Shown: positions 44,452 through 54,437, counted from the first letter of the stretch. The stretch: 64,000 bases of DNA from Proteobacteria bacterium UBA7447 (GCA_002477475.1 DLPX01000030.1:3548-67547), one strand, 5' to 3'. Numbers and translations are program-made. The notes: generated from the sequence alone by a model not told the origin.

Positions 44452-47427
44452 TTAACTTCCGCCCTCGCCGGGAATTTCCTCGCCCAGTGACTGAAGGTTT
44501 CTGACCGCTGTGCGATTACCCTGCGCGGCAGCTTCGCTGAACCAGTGCACCGCTACGGCCCGATTGGGTGCCACCCCATCATAGCCGTTGAAATAAAGCC
44601 ATCCAAGGTTTGTTTGTGCCGGAGCGTAGCCTTGTTCGGCTGCCTTGCGATACCAGAATGCGGCGCTCGAGAGATCTTTGTCGATCACGAACCCGTCGAC
44701 GAAATAGTCTGCAAGGTCTGACTGCGCCCAGGCACGGCCTTCGCGTGCAGCAAGTTGAATCGGCGCGAGCGCTGCGCTAAACATCGCGATGGCCTTGGGC
44801 TTATCTCGATTGGTGCCTCGGGCCTCAAGGAGCATTCGGGCAACCCGGACCTGGGCTTGGGGCTCGCCCTCTTGGGCCAGTGGGGTAAGAAACTGATAGG
44901 CCCTCGGATAGTTTCCATTGTAGTAGGCGGTGACACCGCTTGTGAGGTTGAGCGATGCCTGTTCATCCGCAATGGCCTGGGCCTGGGAGATTCGCTCATC
45001 TGCTTCTGCCTGGAGTCTTTGCTGTTCAGTTTCGAGATATTGCCGCCGCTGCAGTTGTGTGCTCAGGATGACAACATTCGGGTTTGTGGGATCCACGGCC
45101 GCCGCCGCCTCGAGCTCTTGGGCTGCCCGGCCGAGCTGGTTTTGGGCCAGGGCATCGCGAGCTTCATCAAGATAAACCTGGGTGATTCTCGTAATTCCGT
45201 TCCTTGCACGGGCATTCGCGGGATCCAGTGTGAGAACGGTGCGATATATCGCGAGCGCATTGGCCCCTGGCGGGGTGCGAAGGCGATTCTCATTCATTGC
45301 TGTGGATGCTGCAGCCAGCAATGTCTCAATTTTCTGCTGTTGTTCCCGCGCACGCCGCGCCTTGTCGGCCTCAAGTTTTGCGAGAGCCTGCTGTTGTTTC
45401 CATTGCGCCTGGGCGGTCTCAATGTTTGATCTGGCGAACTGAAACTCAGGACTATCACCGATGAACGCAACCGCCCCATCAAGAAAAGCTCTGGCGTCGG
45501 AAAACTCATTGTTTTTAGCCAGTGCTTCGGTTTTGATCAGCACACCAGCGGTCACTTGATCGATTCCCCGTTGCGCTGCGCTGCTGTCGGGATCCATCTT
45601 GAGCACGGTTCGAAACTCGCTGTAAGCATTCGCATCAGGCGGAGAAATCAGATGACCCTCAGCAAGGTAAGTGCGTGCGCGGGCCAGGTGTGGTTCGCTG
45701 AGTCTGGCCAGCTTTTCTGCATCCCGGTAGGCATTGGCACGGGCGAGATCATCGTCCTTGGCGAACTCAGTGGCTTGTGGGATTGTGGATTCGCTTGAAC
45801 TCCCTATCTGAGCTATTTCAAGTGTGGGGGTATCTGAGGGAGTCAGGTCAGTCGCGCCAATGATCTCGATAGTCGTATTAGAAGCCGCGTCCCTGTCCGC
45901 TCCTGGGGGCGTCACAAGCAGATAAAGGATGTAGATGGCCACAAGAGCCAGCAGCACGCCGACCCCGAAACGTACCGAGTAATGCTTGAATAGGCTACGG
46001 AGCCGCTGAGACCATTTCTTGATATCGAGGTGAGGCAGGGCTTGAGAGCGCTTGGGTTGTGTTTTGGCGCGGCTCTGGGGAGGCAAAGAGAAGTCCTGGA
46101 AGTTCTGTTCGGTGAGTACCTGGCCCGCATCTTCAAGATCATCCGCAATCTTTAAAGGGGCCCGGGTCTCGGCAGATGGTGTCTTGATGTCGTGAGCGCG
46201 TCCTGTGAATAGCGGTTCCTGACGCCCAGGAGTTTTAACCGGCTTCGTTGTGTGCGACTCGTCTATCGAGGACACCTTTGTATTGCGTCTCGGCGGTACA
46301 GGTTTTGCCAGGTTAACGGCATTTTTAGTCTTATCGAGAGCGCTTAAGACGATTGATGAGGCACCCTTGCCCCGACGGGTGATCGCCTTTCCCCCGTTTG
46401 CCGGACCTTTATAGGCTTGCTGCTTTCTCGGCTTGGCCGGTTTAGCTTCGACACTTAACTCCGGAGGGTCGGCCGGCTCAGTATCCAGAACCCCTCTTGG
46501 CTCGATAGCGTCAATGAGTTCTTCCGCATTCTGGGGCCTTTCGTCCGTGTCCAAAGACAGAAGTTGATCGATAAGACTCAAGAGGGTTGGCGAAAAATAG
46601 CCCTCACCAGCATCCATGACAGAGGGCAGGGGATCTTCAAGACCGCGATCGAAGGCATCCAGGCGCGTCAGGGAGTCGACAGGAACGCTGCGACAAACCG
46701 CCTGATACAGGATGGCACCCAAGGCGTAGTAATCGGTCCAGCGGCCGAGCTGACCCCGATAACTCGCGAGCTCGGGAGCACGAAAGTCGTGCTCGGTATG
46801 GGCATCGTCGGGCGGATAATGAAACCGGTCGGTGCTGAATCCGCAGATCAGCAACTGATCCTCATCGGCAATTAGAATTCTCCCGGGGGTAAGTTCAAGA
46901 TGTAAACCGCCGGTTTCGTGAATCGCATCGAGGTAGGTGGTGGCAGCATACAGAACTGCCCTCAGGGTTTCCTCAGGCAGGCGCTGCCCGGGTTGCAACA
47001 GATCGGCGAACGAGGCTCGAACCGGCAGTTCAACGGCGTACCAGGCGACGCCGTCGTTTTCCTGATAATGCGCAATACGTCCTGGGTGATCCAGCTGGCT
47101 CAATACGCGGGCCAAACGCAGAAATTCCGTTAGACCCTGCTCGTAATCTGTATTGAACTGGGCATCGCAAAGCAGCAAAGACGTGTTATCGGTATCTCTA
47201 ACGGCAAATTGGAGCGGAAAATACTCCTGAATAACGGTTGCGCCGTCATCGGCAAGATAGGTGTATCCGCTGTCAGAGGTGACGAGCAGTCTTGAGATTG
47301 TATGAGAGCTAAGGGCTGCCCCTGGCGCCAAAGGCGCGGCCTGGAGGAGATCGCCCGCAACGGAGTCTGTAGAGTCTGCCTGATTGGCAGCCTCGTCAGG
47401 CGCTGGATTGTGCGTATCTGCTGTCAT
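44452..47427 (-). CDS. Membrane-anchored pseudokinase with TPR and Sel1 repeats
   Basis: The 991-residue product has an N-terminal Ser/Thr-kinase-like domain (about 43-310), a low-complexity basic linker, one TM helix (about 486-506), TPR-like helices (about 560-830) and two to three Sel1 repeats at the C-terminus (AFWYRKAAEQGYAPAQTNLG, VHWFSEAAAQGNRTA). The kinase lysine is Gln67 (VIQEYFP). HRD is HLE (176-178). The DFG position reads CGF (195-197). RAPEL is kept. It is thus likely catalytically dead, with its repeats in the periplasm. It may be a scaffold or sensor. Confidence 0.85.
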   Translation of the reverse strand: MTADTHNPAPDEAANQADSTDSVAGDLLQAAPLAPGAALSSHTISRLLVTSDSGYTYLADDGATVIQEYFPLQFAVRDTDNTSLLLCDAQFNTDYEQGLTEFLRLARVLSQLDHPGRIAHYQENDGVAWYAVELPVRASFADLLQPGQRLPEETLRAVLYAATTYLDAIHETGGLHLELTPGRILIADEDQLLICGFSTDRFHYPPDDAHTEHDFRAPELASYRGQLGRWTDYYALGAILYQAVCRSVPVDSLTRLDAFDRGLEDPLPSVMDAGEGYFSPTLLSLIDQLLSLDTDERPQNAEELIDAIEPRGVLDTEPADPPELSVEAKPAKPRKQQAYKGPANGGKAITRRGKGASSIVLSALDKTKNAVNLAKPVPPRRNTKVSSIDESHTTKPVKTPGRQEPLFTGRAHDIKTPSAETRAPLKIADDLEDAGQVLTEQNFQDFSLPPQSRAKTQPKRSQALPHLDIKKWSQRLRSLFKHYSVRFGVGVLLALVAIYILYLLVTPPGADRDAASNTTIEIIGATDLTPSDTPTLEIAQIGSSSESTIPQATEFAKDDDLARANAYRDAEKLARLSEPHLARARTYLAEGHLISPPDANAYSEFRTVLKMDPDSSAAQRGIDQVTAGVLIKTEALAKNNEFSDARAFLDGAVAFIGDSPEFQFARSNIETAQAQWKQQQALAKLEADKARRAREQQQKIETLLAAASTAMNENRLRTPPGANALAIYRTVLTLDPANARARNGITRITQVYLDEARDALAQNQLGRAAQELEAAAAVDPTNPNVVILSTQLQRRQYLETEQQRLQAEADERISQAQAIADEQASLNLTSGVTAYYNGNYPRAYQFLTPLAQEGEPQAQVRVARMLLEARGTNRDKPKAIAMFSAALAPIQLAAREGRAWAQSDLADYFVDGFVIDKDLSSAAFWYRKAAEQGYAPAQTNLGWLYFNGYDGVAPNRAVAVHWFSEAAAQGNRTAVRNLQSLGEEIPGEGGS

Positions 47428-47710
47428 CGTGATACGGAAATATCTGCTATGAGCCGAATCCTGCGGGCGTTAACAGTGTATTGGAAGATCATATGGTTGC
47501 CGGTTATCGACGTCAGAGCTTGACTGCCTCATAGATCAAGATAGGACGCAACCGATAGGACCCTATAATACCGCGGAAAAGAGCCTCTTAATAGGGATGG
47601 CGATACGGGTATCGCGCTGCAGGGAAAGCTGTCTTCACAACTCCCGTGCCAGTCTTCACCCAATGATCTGCATTGACCCATCTTGTGACTCCAACTCCAT
47701 TTAAACCAAA

Positions 47711-48874
47711 ATGATTTCTGCCAGCAAGCGGATGGCATCCGTCCAGCAGCCGATCATCCCCGTTATTGGGGATCTGATTCTCGCAAACCCCGGGACGATC
47801 TCCCTGGGTCAGGGAATCGTGCATTACCCTCCGCCGACTGAGGTCGAGAGCATACTTCGTGACTTCTGGAGCGATCCCACTGCACATCAGTATGGCCCCG
47901 TAGAGGGGTTGGAGCCTTTGCGCTCAGCGCTCGCGAAAAAGTTGGAGCAAGAGAACGCCATAGGGCTTGAGGGCAGGGAGGTCGTGGTAACGGCTGGCAG
48001 TAATATGGGATTTTTGAATGTGCTGCTGGCGATTAGCGACCCCGGGGACGAGATCATTTTGCCCGAGCCCTTTTACTTTAATCAGGAGATGGCAGTTCGG
48101 ATTGCGGACTGTATTCCCGTGACGGTGCCGACGGATGACGCCGGACATCTGCAGATAGATGCCATTGAAAGCGCCATTACGAAGAGAACCCGAGCCATCG
48201 TCACGGTGTCCCCGAACAACCCCACCGGTATCGTGTATCCAGAAGCGGACCTGAGAGCCGTCAATGAAGCTTGTCGGGCGCGCGGGATTTACCATATCAG
48301 CGACGAAGCCTATGAGTATTTTTTGTACGATGATGCCGAGCATTTTTCTCCCGGTGCGATTGAGCACAGTGCGCCACACACTATCTGCTTGTACTCACTG
48401 AGCAAGGCGTATGGTTTCGCCAGTTGGCGCATCGGCTACGCCGTTATTCCCGAGGCGTTGTTTGGAGCCTTGAGAAAAGTTCAGGATACCAATGTCATCT
48501 GTGCAACCGCGATCTCCCAATATGCTGCTCTGGGCGCATTACAGGCGGGGCCGGGATATTGCCGTCCCTATCTCGCTGACATGGCAATTGTTCGCCGGCA
48601 AGGCATTGAGGCCATGAAATCTCTCGAAGGCAGGGCGAGTCTTTTGCCAAGCACGGGAGCGTTCTACTTGTTCGTCAGGGTTCCTGGCTACGAAGGCAAC
48701 GATCTGGATCTTGCGCGTAACCTCATTGAGCACTTCGGTGTAGCGGTGATTCCCGGTAGCGCCTTTGGTGTTAATGACGTCTGTGCCTTCAGGGCCTCCT
48801 TTGGCGCATTGCAAAGCGATAGCGCGATCGAGGGATTGGACCGACTGGTCACGGGCCTGAAGAATCTGGTCTGA
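47711..48874 (+). CDS. Class I/II aminotransferase (aspartate aminotransferase-like)
   Basis: PLP enzyme of 387 residues. Fold-type I landmarks include TISLGQGIVHYPPP, QYGPVEGLEPLR, TVSPNNPTGIVYP, ISDEAYEYF and the PLP lysine in SLSKAYGFASWRIGY. It is close to the alanine/aspartate aminotransferase group; the amino-acid substrate is not clear. It is transcribed away from the pseudokinase across a 283-base gap. Confidence 0.92.
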   Translation: MISASKRMASVQQPIIPVIGDLILANPGTISLGQGIVHYPPPTEVESILRDFWSDPTAHQYGPVEGLEPLRSALAKKLEQENAIGLEGREVVVTAGSNMGFLNVLLAISDPGDEIILPEPFYFNQEMAVRIADCIPVTVPTDDAGHLQIDAIESAITKRTRAIVTVSPNNPTGIVYPEADLRAVNEACRARGIYHISDEAYEYFLYDDAEHFSPGAIEHSAPHTICLYSLSKAYGFASWRIGYAVIPEALFGALRKVQDTNVICATAISQYAALGALQAGPGYCRPYLADMAIVRRQGIEAMKSLEGRASLLPSTGAFYLFVRVPGYEGNDLDLARNLIEHFGVAVIPGSAFGVNDVCAFRASFGALQSDSAIEGLDRLVTGLKNLV

Positions 48875-48926
48875 TCCAATCTGGTTTGCGTCGGGGGCTC
48901 AACTTCGATACCCTTTGGCGCCCTGC

Positions 48927-49019
<93 letters not shown>

Positions 49020-49085
49020 GTTCGATCGGCAATTGTCTGGGCGTGTGACGTTTCTCCGAAGAGAAATAATTCGCTCAACCAGTCG

Positions 49086-50042
49086 TTACTCCATCTCTGA
49101 GCGGTATCGGTAGTTTTTGTCGAAACGCGCCATGAGGTACTCACCATAGAGGATGCGCGCATCATTTCCGTTGGGTGTCGTCGGCGGCACTTGGGGTTCA
49201 ATCATTGCGCTGAAGTTTGGATCATAGAAAAAGGCTGTTGAGTAGCGCTCGTTTCGATTAAGAACAACGCGATGTGGCGATGAGGGCCAGCGACCTCCGG
49301 AGATGACGGAAAGCATATCCGCGACGTTCAAGACGAGAGCGTTCCTGACAGGCGGAAGCGGTATCCAGGTTCCATCGGTTCCCTGTACCTGAAGGCCGCT
49401 CGTGGTGTCCTGTGCAACCAGGGTCAGGAAACCATGATCGGTATGTGGCGCGGAACCAAATTCAACCTGAGGATCGGTCGTGGTGGCCGCGGGATACTTC
49501 AGCAAACGCAAAAAGACGGTGGGCTCGGTGAACCAATGACTGAAGGTATCAGGCCCAAGCCCCAAAGCAACGGCGAGTCGTTGCGTCAGTTCTTCGGCAA
49601 GGTTTTGCATTGCCTTGAAGTAACTGAAACACTGTGTCCGAAAATGATTGCCCAGGGATTTGGGCCATTGATTGGGTCCAAATATTGCGCTGCCCCACTG
49701 GCCATGATCAGGCGAGACTGACTGCATCATCATAAACGACTCGGACCGGTTGGAGTGGGTCGCTGTTGCCACCGTAGACGTGACCGTCTTGCTTGCGCCT
49801 TTCCCGATGTAGCCCCGATGAAAAGCATTGACCGCGATGGCTTTTTTATCTTGTTGGGCTAACCGGTGAAATGCGTGGTTCGCTTCAAAGATATGGGATA
49901 TCTCGGCCTCAGAGATGCCATGCCCTTGGATATAACAAAAGCCATGGGAAGACAGGGCCTTATCAAGTTGCTGGGCGATCCCGGAGTCTGAAACCGAAGA
50001 CGTCGCCGATTTAAGATCAACGCACGGGATCGTAATCGTCAT
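49086..50042 (-). CDS. 2-oxoglutarate/Fe(II) dioxygenase, isopenicillin N synthase family
   Basis: The 318-residue product has the N-terminal DIOX_N domain (GFCYIQGHGISEAEI) and the iron facial triad in APHTDHGFLTLV plus the distal His of SPHRVVLNRNERYSTAFF. The arginine and serine of RxS, which bind 2-oxoglutarate, are present (RYS). The gene starts directly after the Rieske oxygenase stop (TAG then ATG), so the two are one operon. The substrate is unknown. Confidence 0.92.
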   Translation of the reverse strand: MTITIPCVDLKSATSSVSDSGIAQQLDKALSSHGFCYIQGHGISEAEISHIFEANHAFHRLAQQDKKAIAVNAFHRGYIGKGASKTVTSTVATATHSNRSESFMMMQSVSPDHGQWGSAIFGPNQWPKSLGNHFRTQCFSYFKAMQNLAEELTQRLAVALGLGPDTFSHWFTEPTVFLRLLKYPAATTTDPQVEFGSAPHTDHGFLTLVAQDTTSGLQVQGTDGTWIPLPPVRNALVLNVADMLSVISGGRWPSSPHRVVLNRNERYSTAFFYDPNFSAMIEPQVPPTTPNGNDARILYGEYLMARFDKNYRYRSEME

Positions 50043-51176
50043 CTATATCTGAAGCGCATCCATCACCAGACGATGAAACTGATGCACACCGTGTTCGGCA
50101 ACCCCGGATTTGGCCGCATCGACCATGAATCGGCCCTGGTTATATGAGCGTGACTTGAGGCCCTGCTGTACGGATTCGCATAGCGATTGATCCTCAGGCC
50201 CCAGGATGGCGTTGAGATACTCACTGCGTTCGGCATCAACGGATTCCGACAGGCCATAGCGGTGACCCGAAAAAGCGGTGCGCTCGTGACCGTTTGGCAT
50301 CATCGATAACACAAACAGGTTGGCGTCACCCGGGACCAGCCAGATTGAGGTCGTCGGCCAAAGATACCAATAGGCAGCAATCTGAACGTCGTCACTGGCA
50401 TTAAAACGATAGGCTTTGTTGTTCGTGCGCGTTGTGCGCGAGACCTGGCGGGCCCAGCGCTCCTGAACCTCGTGTTCGTAACTGGTCATCTCCATCAGAT
50501 CGGCTAGGGCAGGGTGCGCCTGATGACAGTGGTAGCACTCCACGTAATTGTCCACGACCACCTTCCAGTTGGCAGACCAGTCAGCAGACTCCGGCGAATC
50601 AAAGGCAAAGGTATCCATTGGCCTAAGCGAATCGAATTGAGGAACAAGCGACTGAAGGTCCTCTTCAAATCCCGGGGCCAGCGTTTGGATCGGTGGCGCG
50701 TAAGGATCTAGATTAACGAAGAGCAATCCTCCAAGGGATTCCAGGCGAACAGGGGGCAGACAGAACTCTTCTGGTGAGAAGGAGGGCATCTCGTTAGCGA
50801 ATCTTGCGTGCCGCAGCCGCCCATCGTTGTGATAAGACCAAGCGTGATACGGGCACACGATGGCACGGGTGTTGCCGGCCCCTTCAAGCAGCCGATGGGC
50901 GCGATGTCTACAGACATTGAAGAACGCTCGTAATTCATCGTCATCAGAGCGAATGACAAAAACACTCTCGGCTGCGATGTCCAGCGTGAGGTAGTCACCA
51001 ATCTTGGCGACATGGCTCTGGTGTCCGATGTAATGCCAGGACTTGGCAAAAATCGCCTCTTTTTCCTGCTCGAAGACGTCTGGGTCTGTGTAAAGCCTGG
51101 CCGGCATGGTGTAACTGTCGGCGGCATTATCAGAGAGTGGTTTGTCTTTTAAGAAGGGCTCTGGCACTGCATTCAT
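50043..51176 (-). CDS. Rieske-type ring-hydroxylating / N-demethylating oxygenase alpha subunit
   Basis: The product from ATG 51176 (377 aa; MNAVPEPFLKDKPL) has the Rieske site CRHRAH and CPYHAW, about 18 residues apart. The mononuclear iron site is DNYVECYHCHQAHP. The layout resembles glycine betaine, carnitine and stachydrine monooxygenases rather than large aromatic dioxygenases. GAGGAGA about 9 bases upstream supports this start. Its reductase partner is not adjacent; the Rieske ferredoxin at 32827 is far away. Confidence 0.92.
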   Translation of the reverse strand: MNAVPEPFLKDKPLSDNAADSYTMPARLYTDPDVFEQEKEAIFAKSWHYIGHQSHVAKIGDYLTLDIAAESVFVIRSDDDELRAFFNVCRHRAHRLLEGAGNTRAIVCPYHAWSYHNDGRLRHARFANEMPSFSPEEFCLPPVRLESLGGLLFVNLDPYAPPIQTLAPGFEEDLQSLVPQFDSLRPMDTFAFDSPESADWSANWKVVVDNYVECYHCHQAHPALADLMEMTSYEHEVQERWARQVSRTTRTNNKAYRFNASDDVQIAAYWYLWPTTSIWLVPGDANLFVLSMMPNGHERTAFSGHRYGLSESVDAERSEYLNAILGPEDQSLCESVQQGLKSRSYNQGRFMVDAAKSGVAEHGVHQFHRLVMDALQI

Positions 51177-51372
51177 CGCATCCGTCTCCTCACGAGTTGT
51201 CAAAGTCCACGAACCGGGGTTGGCGGACCAGAATAGCATGGAGATCTCGCTTCTAACTAGGCGCCTCCAACCATTTGGGTAGGGTAAACCATAGTCACCC
51301 ATGCCGGGGATCTCAATCGGTTAAACTCCGCGCCCGATTACTTCTTTCAAAAATATTCAGTTGAGAAAAACC

Positions 51373-52452
51373 ATGACCGACGGCAATCCGACCCAATACC
51401 GCATCCTCATTCTGGGCGCGTCATATGGCTCCCTGTTATCGACCAAACTGATGATGGCAGGCCATCACGTGACCCTCGTGTGTCGGGACGCCACAGCCGA
51501 AATTTTTAATGCCGAGGGTTCGGTGGTCAGGATGCCGGTCAAGGGTCACGAAGGCCTGGTGGAGGTCGTCTCGGGAGGTCTGCCGGGTTCGTTGCATGCA
51601 AGTGCGCCAGAGAAGGTCACTCCCTCGGAGTTTGACCTCGTGGTACTTGCCATGCAGGAGCCGCAATACAGCGCGGCCGGAGTAAGAGAGTTGCTTGGCC
51701 GGGTGGCAGCCTCGGGTGTCCCGACGATGGCGATCACCAATATGCCTTTGCTTCCCTATCTCGCGCGCATACCGGGGCTTGAGACTCAAAGCCTTCGGGA
51801 ATGTTTTCTTGAGCCGAAGCTCTGGGATCCGTTCGATCCTGGTTTGATGACGCTGTGCAGCCCGGATCCGCAGGCGTTCCGTCCGCCGGAAGAGCAGCCC
51901 AATGTGCTTCAGGTGCGACTCCCGACCAACTTCAAGGCGGCGGCGTTTGCGGATGACAGTCATACCGCAATGCTGCGTGATCTCGATGCGGGTATCGAAT
52001 CGGCCCGCTTTACCAGTTCCGAGCTAGGTGAGCTCGAGTTACCTGTAAAACTGCGAGTGTATGACTCGGTGTTTGTTCCATTGGCCAAATGGGCGATGCT
52101 CATGGCCGGCAACTATCGTTGCGTCCAGGCGGAAGAGATGCGCCCGATCAAAGACGCGGTCCATGGCGACATAGAAGCGAGCCAGGCCGTTTATGAATGG
52201 GTTGTTGGAGTATGTATTGGCCTTGGTGGGGACGCGTCCGACTTTGTGCCTTTCGAAAAGTACGCCAAAGCCGCGAGTTCCCTCGCCAGCCCTTCATCGG
52301 CTGCCCGCGCGTTGGCCGCTGGCGCCACTAATATAGAAAGGGTCGACAAGTTGGTGTCCCTGGTCGCCGCTCAACAGGGTAAGCAACTTGAAGTCGTGGA
52401 CGAGACGGTGGGCCTTGTGGAAAAGTGGCTCACCCAAAACCGGGCAGGCTAG
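51373..52452 (+). CDS. Ketopantoate reductase (PanE/ApbA)-like protein
   Basis: The 359-residue product (ATG 51373) starts with a Rossmann fold, RILILGASYGSLLSTKLMMAG, similar to PanE/ApbA but with GASYGS rather than the usual GAGAxG. The C-terminal helical domain is recognisable (LPVKLRVYDSVFVPLAKWAM). True ketopantoate reduction is uncertain; PanE-like proteins also include opine-type dehydrogenases. It is divergent from the Rieske/2OG pair, 196 bases apart. Confidence 0.75.
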   Translation: MTDGNPTQYRILILGASYGSLLSTKLMMAGHHVTLVCRDATAEIFNAEGSVVRMPVKGHEGLVEVVSGGLPGSLHASAPEKVTPSEFDLVVLAMQEPQYSAAGVRELLGRVAASGVPTMAITNMPLLPYLARIPGLETQSLRECFLEPKLWDPFDPGLMTLCSPDPQAFRPPEEQPNVLQVRLPTNFKAAAFADDSHTAMLRDLDAGIESARFTSSELGELELPVKLRVYDSVFVPLAKWAMLMAGNYRCVQAEEMRPIKDAVHGDIEASQAVYEWVVGVCIGLGGDASDFVPFEKYAKAASSLASPSSAARALAAGATNIERVDKLVSLVAAQQGKQLEVVDETVGLVEKWLTQNRAG

Positions 52453-52526
52453 GTTCTGAGCTTTCACTTGGGCGATGCCTGCAGCCAGTAAAGGTCTGCA
52501 GGGCCACCGTTGAGCGCGCCCATTCC

Positions 52527-53291
52527 CTATAAAGTGGCGCCGTGTTCTTGCACGCCGGAGCAAGCGAGCGCATCGGTCAGATGCGTGAACGCCTCGTCCA
52601 CTGAATCCGTCAGCAGGAAGAGGGCAAGGTCGTCTTCGCTAATGGTGCCGTGGTTGATGAGTGTTTGGAAGTTGACGGCACTTTCCCAGAAAGACCTGTC
52701 AAAAAGCACGATAGGCAAGTGCTTGCGTATTTTCCCGGTTTGCAAAAGGGTGAGAATTTCGAATAGTTCATCGAGGGTGCCAAAGCCGCCAGGGAAAAAT
52801 ACGACTGCTTTCGCCATATAGGCAAACCAGAACTTGCGCATAAAAAAGTAGTGAAACTCGAGCGAGAGTTCGCGGGTGATGTAGTTATTGTTGGCTTGTT
52901 CGTGAGGCAGGGAGATACCCAATCCGACATTGATGCCTTCCGCCTCTGAGGCGCCACGATTGGCCGCCTCCATAATGCCGGGACCCCCTCCCGAACAGAC
53001 GACAAATCGACGGTGATCTTCTGGCAGGTTTTTAGACCATTCGGTGAGGCGGCGCGCGAGTTCTCGACATGCCTGGTAGGCATCGGCAAGAGTGGGGGGT
53101 GTCTCTCCACTGGCGCCTGACTCATCGGAGAGATGCTCAGGAGCGCTAGCCCGGGCTGATCCCATGAAGACGATAGTGTCCTCGATATCATGATCCGCGA
53201 ACCGTGATTGGGGTTCGATAAATTCGGACACGATGCGCAGCAGCCGGGCGTCAGCACTGTCGAGAAACTGGGGATTTTTATAAGCCTTCAA
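52527..53291 (-). CDS. LOG-family protein (TIGR00730-like)
   Basis: The 254-residue product has the LOG motifs VVCSGGGPGIMEAANRGA and VFFPGGFGTLDELFE, which form the nucleotide-binding and catalytic site of cytokinin-activating phosphoribohydrolases. Bacterial homologues cleave nucleoside 5'-monophosphates to base and ribose phosphate. It is longer than the classic 190-residue LOG by an N-terminal region. It is divergent from the quinone oxidoreductase gene. Confidence 0.88.
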   Translation of the reverse strand: MKAYKNPQFLDSADARLLRIVSEFIEPQSRFADHDIEDTIVFMGSARASAPEHLSDESGASGETPPTLADAYQACRELARRLTEWSKNLPEDHRRFVVCSGGGPGIMEAANRGASEAEGINVGLGISLPHEQANNNYITRELSLEFHYFFMRKFWFAYMAKAVVFFPGGFGTLDELFEILTLLQTGKIRKHLPIVLFDRSFWESAVNFQTLINHGTISEDDLALFLLTDSVDEAFTHLTDALACSGVQEHGATL

Positions 53292-53393
53292 GGTTTTTCT
53301 CCACTGATGTCACTGACGGGGACCCACAGGGATTGAGAGAACGGAACATCAAAGTAAGGAGCTTAACGAGGTTTGGTAACATGAGATACTATA

Positions 53394-53410
53394 TGGTATA
53401 TTGTATACCA
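53394..53410. promoter_or_regulatory. GntR-type operator candidate before the CoA cluster
   Basis: TGGTATATTGTATACCA is an inverted repeat of TGGTATA and TATACCA around a TTG centre, with all seven positions matching. It lies 26 bases before the quinone oxidoreductase start, in an AT-rich promoter region shared with the divergent LOG gene. FCD-type GntR proteins often bind TGGTATACCA-like sites, and such a regulator is encoded at 56667-57347. Confidence 0.65.
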
Positions 53411-53435
53411 GAAATATCACCCGCTTAGCTAGAAC

Positions 53436-54437
53436 ATGAAGGCAGTTTTACAGAAATCCTTCGGCACGGCCGATACGCTTTACCTCGGCGAGCAGTCGAC
53501 GCCAATCCCAGGCCCTGGACAGGTCTTGGTACGGGTAATAACTACAAGCGTTAACCGACCTGACATCATTCAGCGAGAAGGCAACTATCCGCCCCCAAAG
53601 GGTGACTCCGAGGTGTTGGGGCTGGAGGTCGCGGGCATCATTGATGAGGTCGGGGAGGGGGTTGATGAATGGACTCCGGGTGACCGGGTCATGGGTCTGG
53701 TGGGCGGCGGCGCCTATGCGGAATGCGCGGTAGCCTGGTCGAGTCATCTGATGCCTGTGCCCACGACGATGAGTTGGGCGGAGGCGGCTTGTGTCTGTGA
53801 GACGTACATCACGGCGCATCTCAACTTGTTCCAGTTTCCCGGTATTGAAAACGGGCAGAGCATCCTCCTTCATGGAGGCGGGGGCGGTGTGAACACAGCA
53901 GCGATTCAGCTTTGCCAAGCCCTTGTTCCAAAAAGTCCACTGTATGTAACGGCCTCGGAACATAAGCTTGAGCGTGTGACCGCGCTCGGGGCCACACACG
54001 TCATCGATTACCGAGCGCAGGAATTTTCAGAAGTCATCAAGGAGTTGACCGGCGGGAGAGGGGTAGACGTGATCCTGGATCATATCGGTGCGGCCTATCT
54101 TGCTTCCAATCTAAAATCTCTCGCTAGTAACGGCGTGCTGGTGCTGATCGGTGTTATGGGCGGAGTGAAAGCAGAGTTGAACCTTGCACAACTGATGGTC
54201 CGTAGACAAAAGATCGCGGGCTCCGTGCTCAGGCCTCGGCCCCGGGAAGAAAAAGGCCAGATCATCGCGAGGTTTGCCGCGGATGTGATGGACCTTTTGA
54301 AAGACCGCCAGATCGTTCCGCTGGTGCACGAGATTTTCCCCCTTGAAGAGGTAAGTCAGGCCCACCAGTTGATGGAAGCCTCGGGGCATTTTGGAAAAAT
54401 TGTTCTTCAGGTCGACTCTACGGTTGCGGTTCATTAG
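53436..54437 (+). CDS. NAD(P)H quinone oxidoreductase, PIG3 type
   Basis: Zinc-free medium-chain dehydrogenase of 333 residues. It has the N-terminal SVNRPDIIQREGNYPPPKG, the NADPH-binding SILLHGGGGGVNTAAIQL, and FARPRPREEK-like (VLRPRPREEKGQI). It probably reduces quinones or enones. It heads a same-strand run with the CoA ligase genes 48 bases downstream and probably shares their promoter and the palindrome at 53394. Confidence 0.92.
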   Translation: MKAVLQKSFGTADTLYLGEQSTPIPGPGQVLVRVITTSVNRPDIIQREGNYPPPKGDSEVLGLEVAGIIDEVGEGVDEWTPGDRVMGLVGGGAYAECAVAWSSHLMPVPTTMSWAEAACVCETYITAHLNLFQFPGIENGQSILLHGGGGGVNTAAIQLCQALVPKSPLYVTASEHKLERVTALGATHVIDYRAQEFSEVIKELTGGRGVDVILDHIGAAYLASNLKSLASNGVLVLIGVMGGVKAELNLAQLMVRRQKIAGSVLRPRPREEKGQIIARFAADVMDLLKDRQIVPLVHEIFPLEEVSQAHQLMEASGHFGKIVLQVDSTVAVH

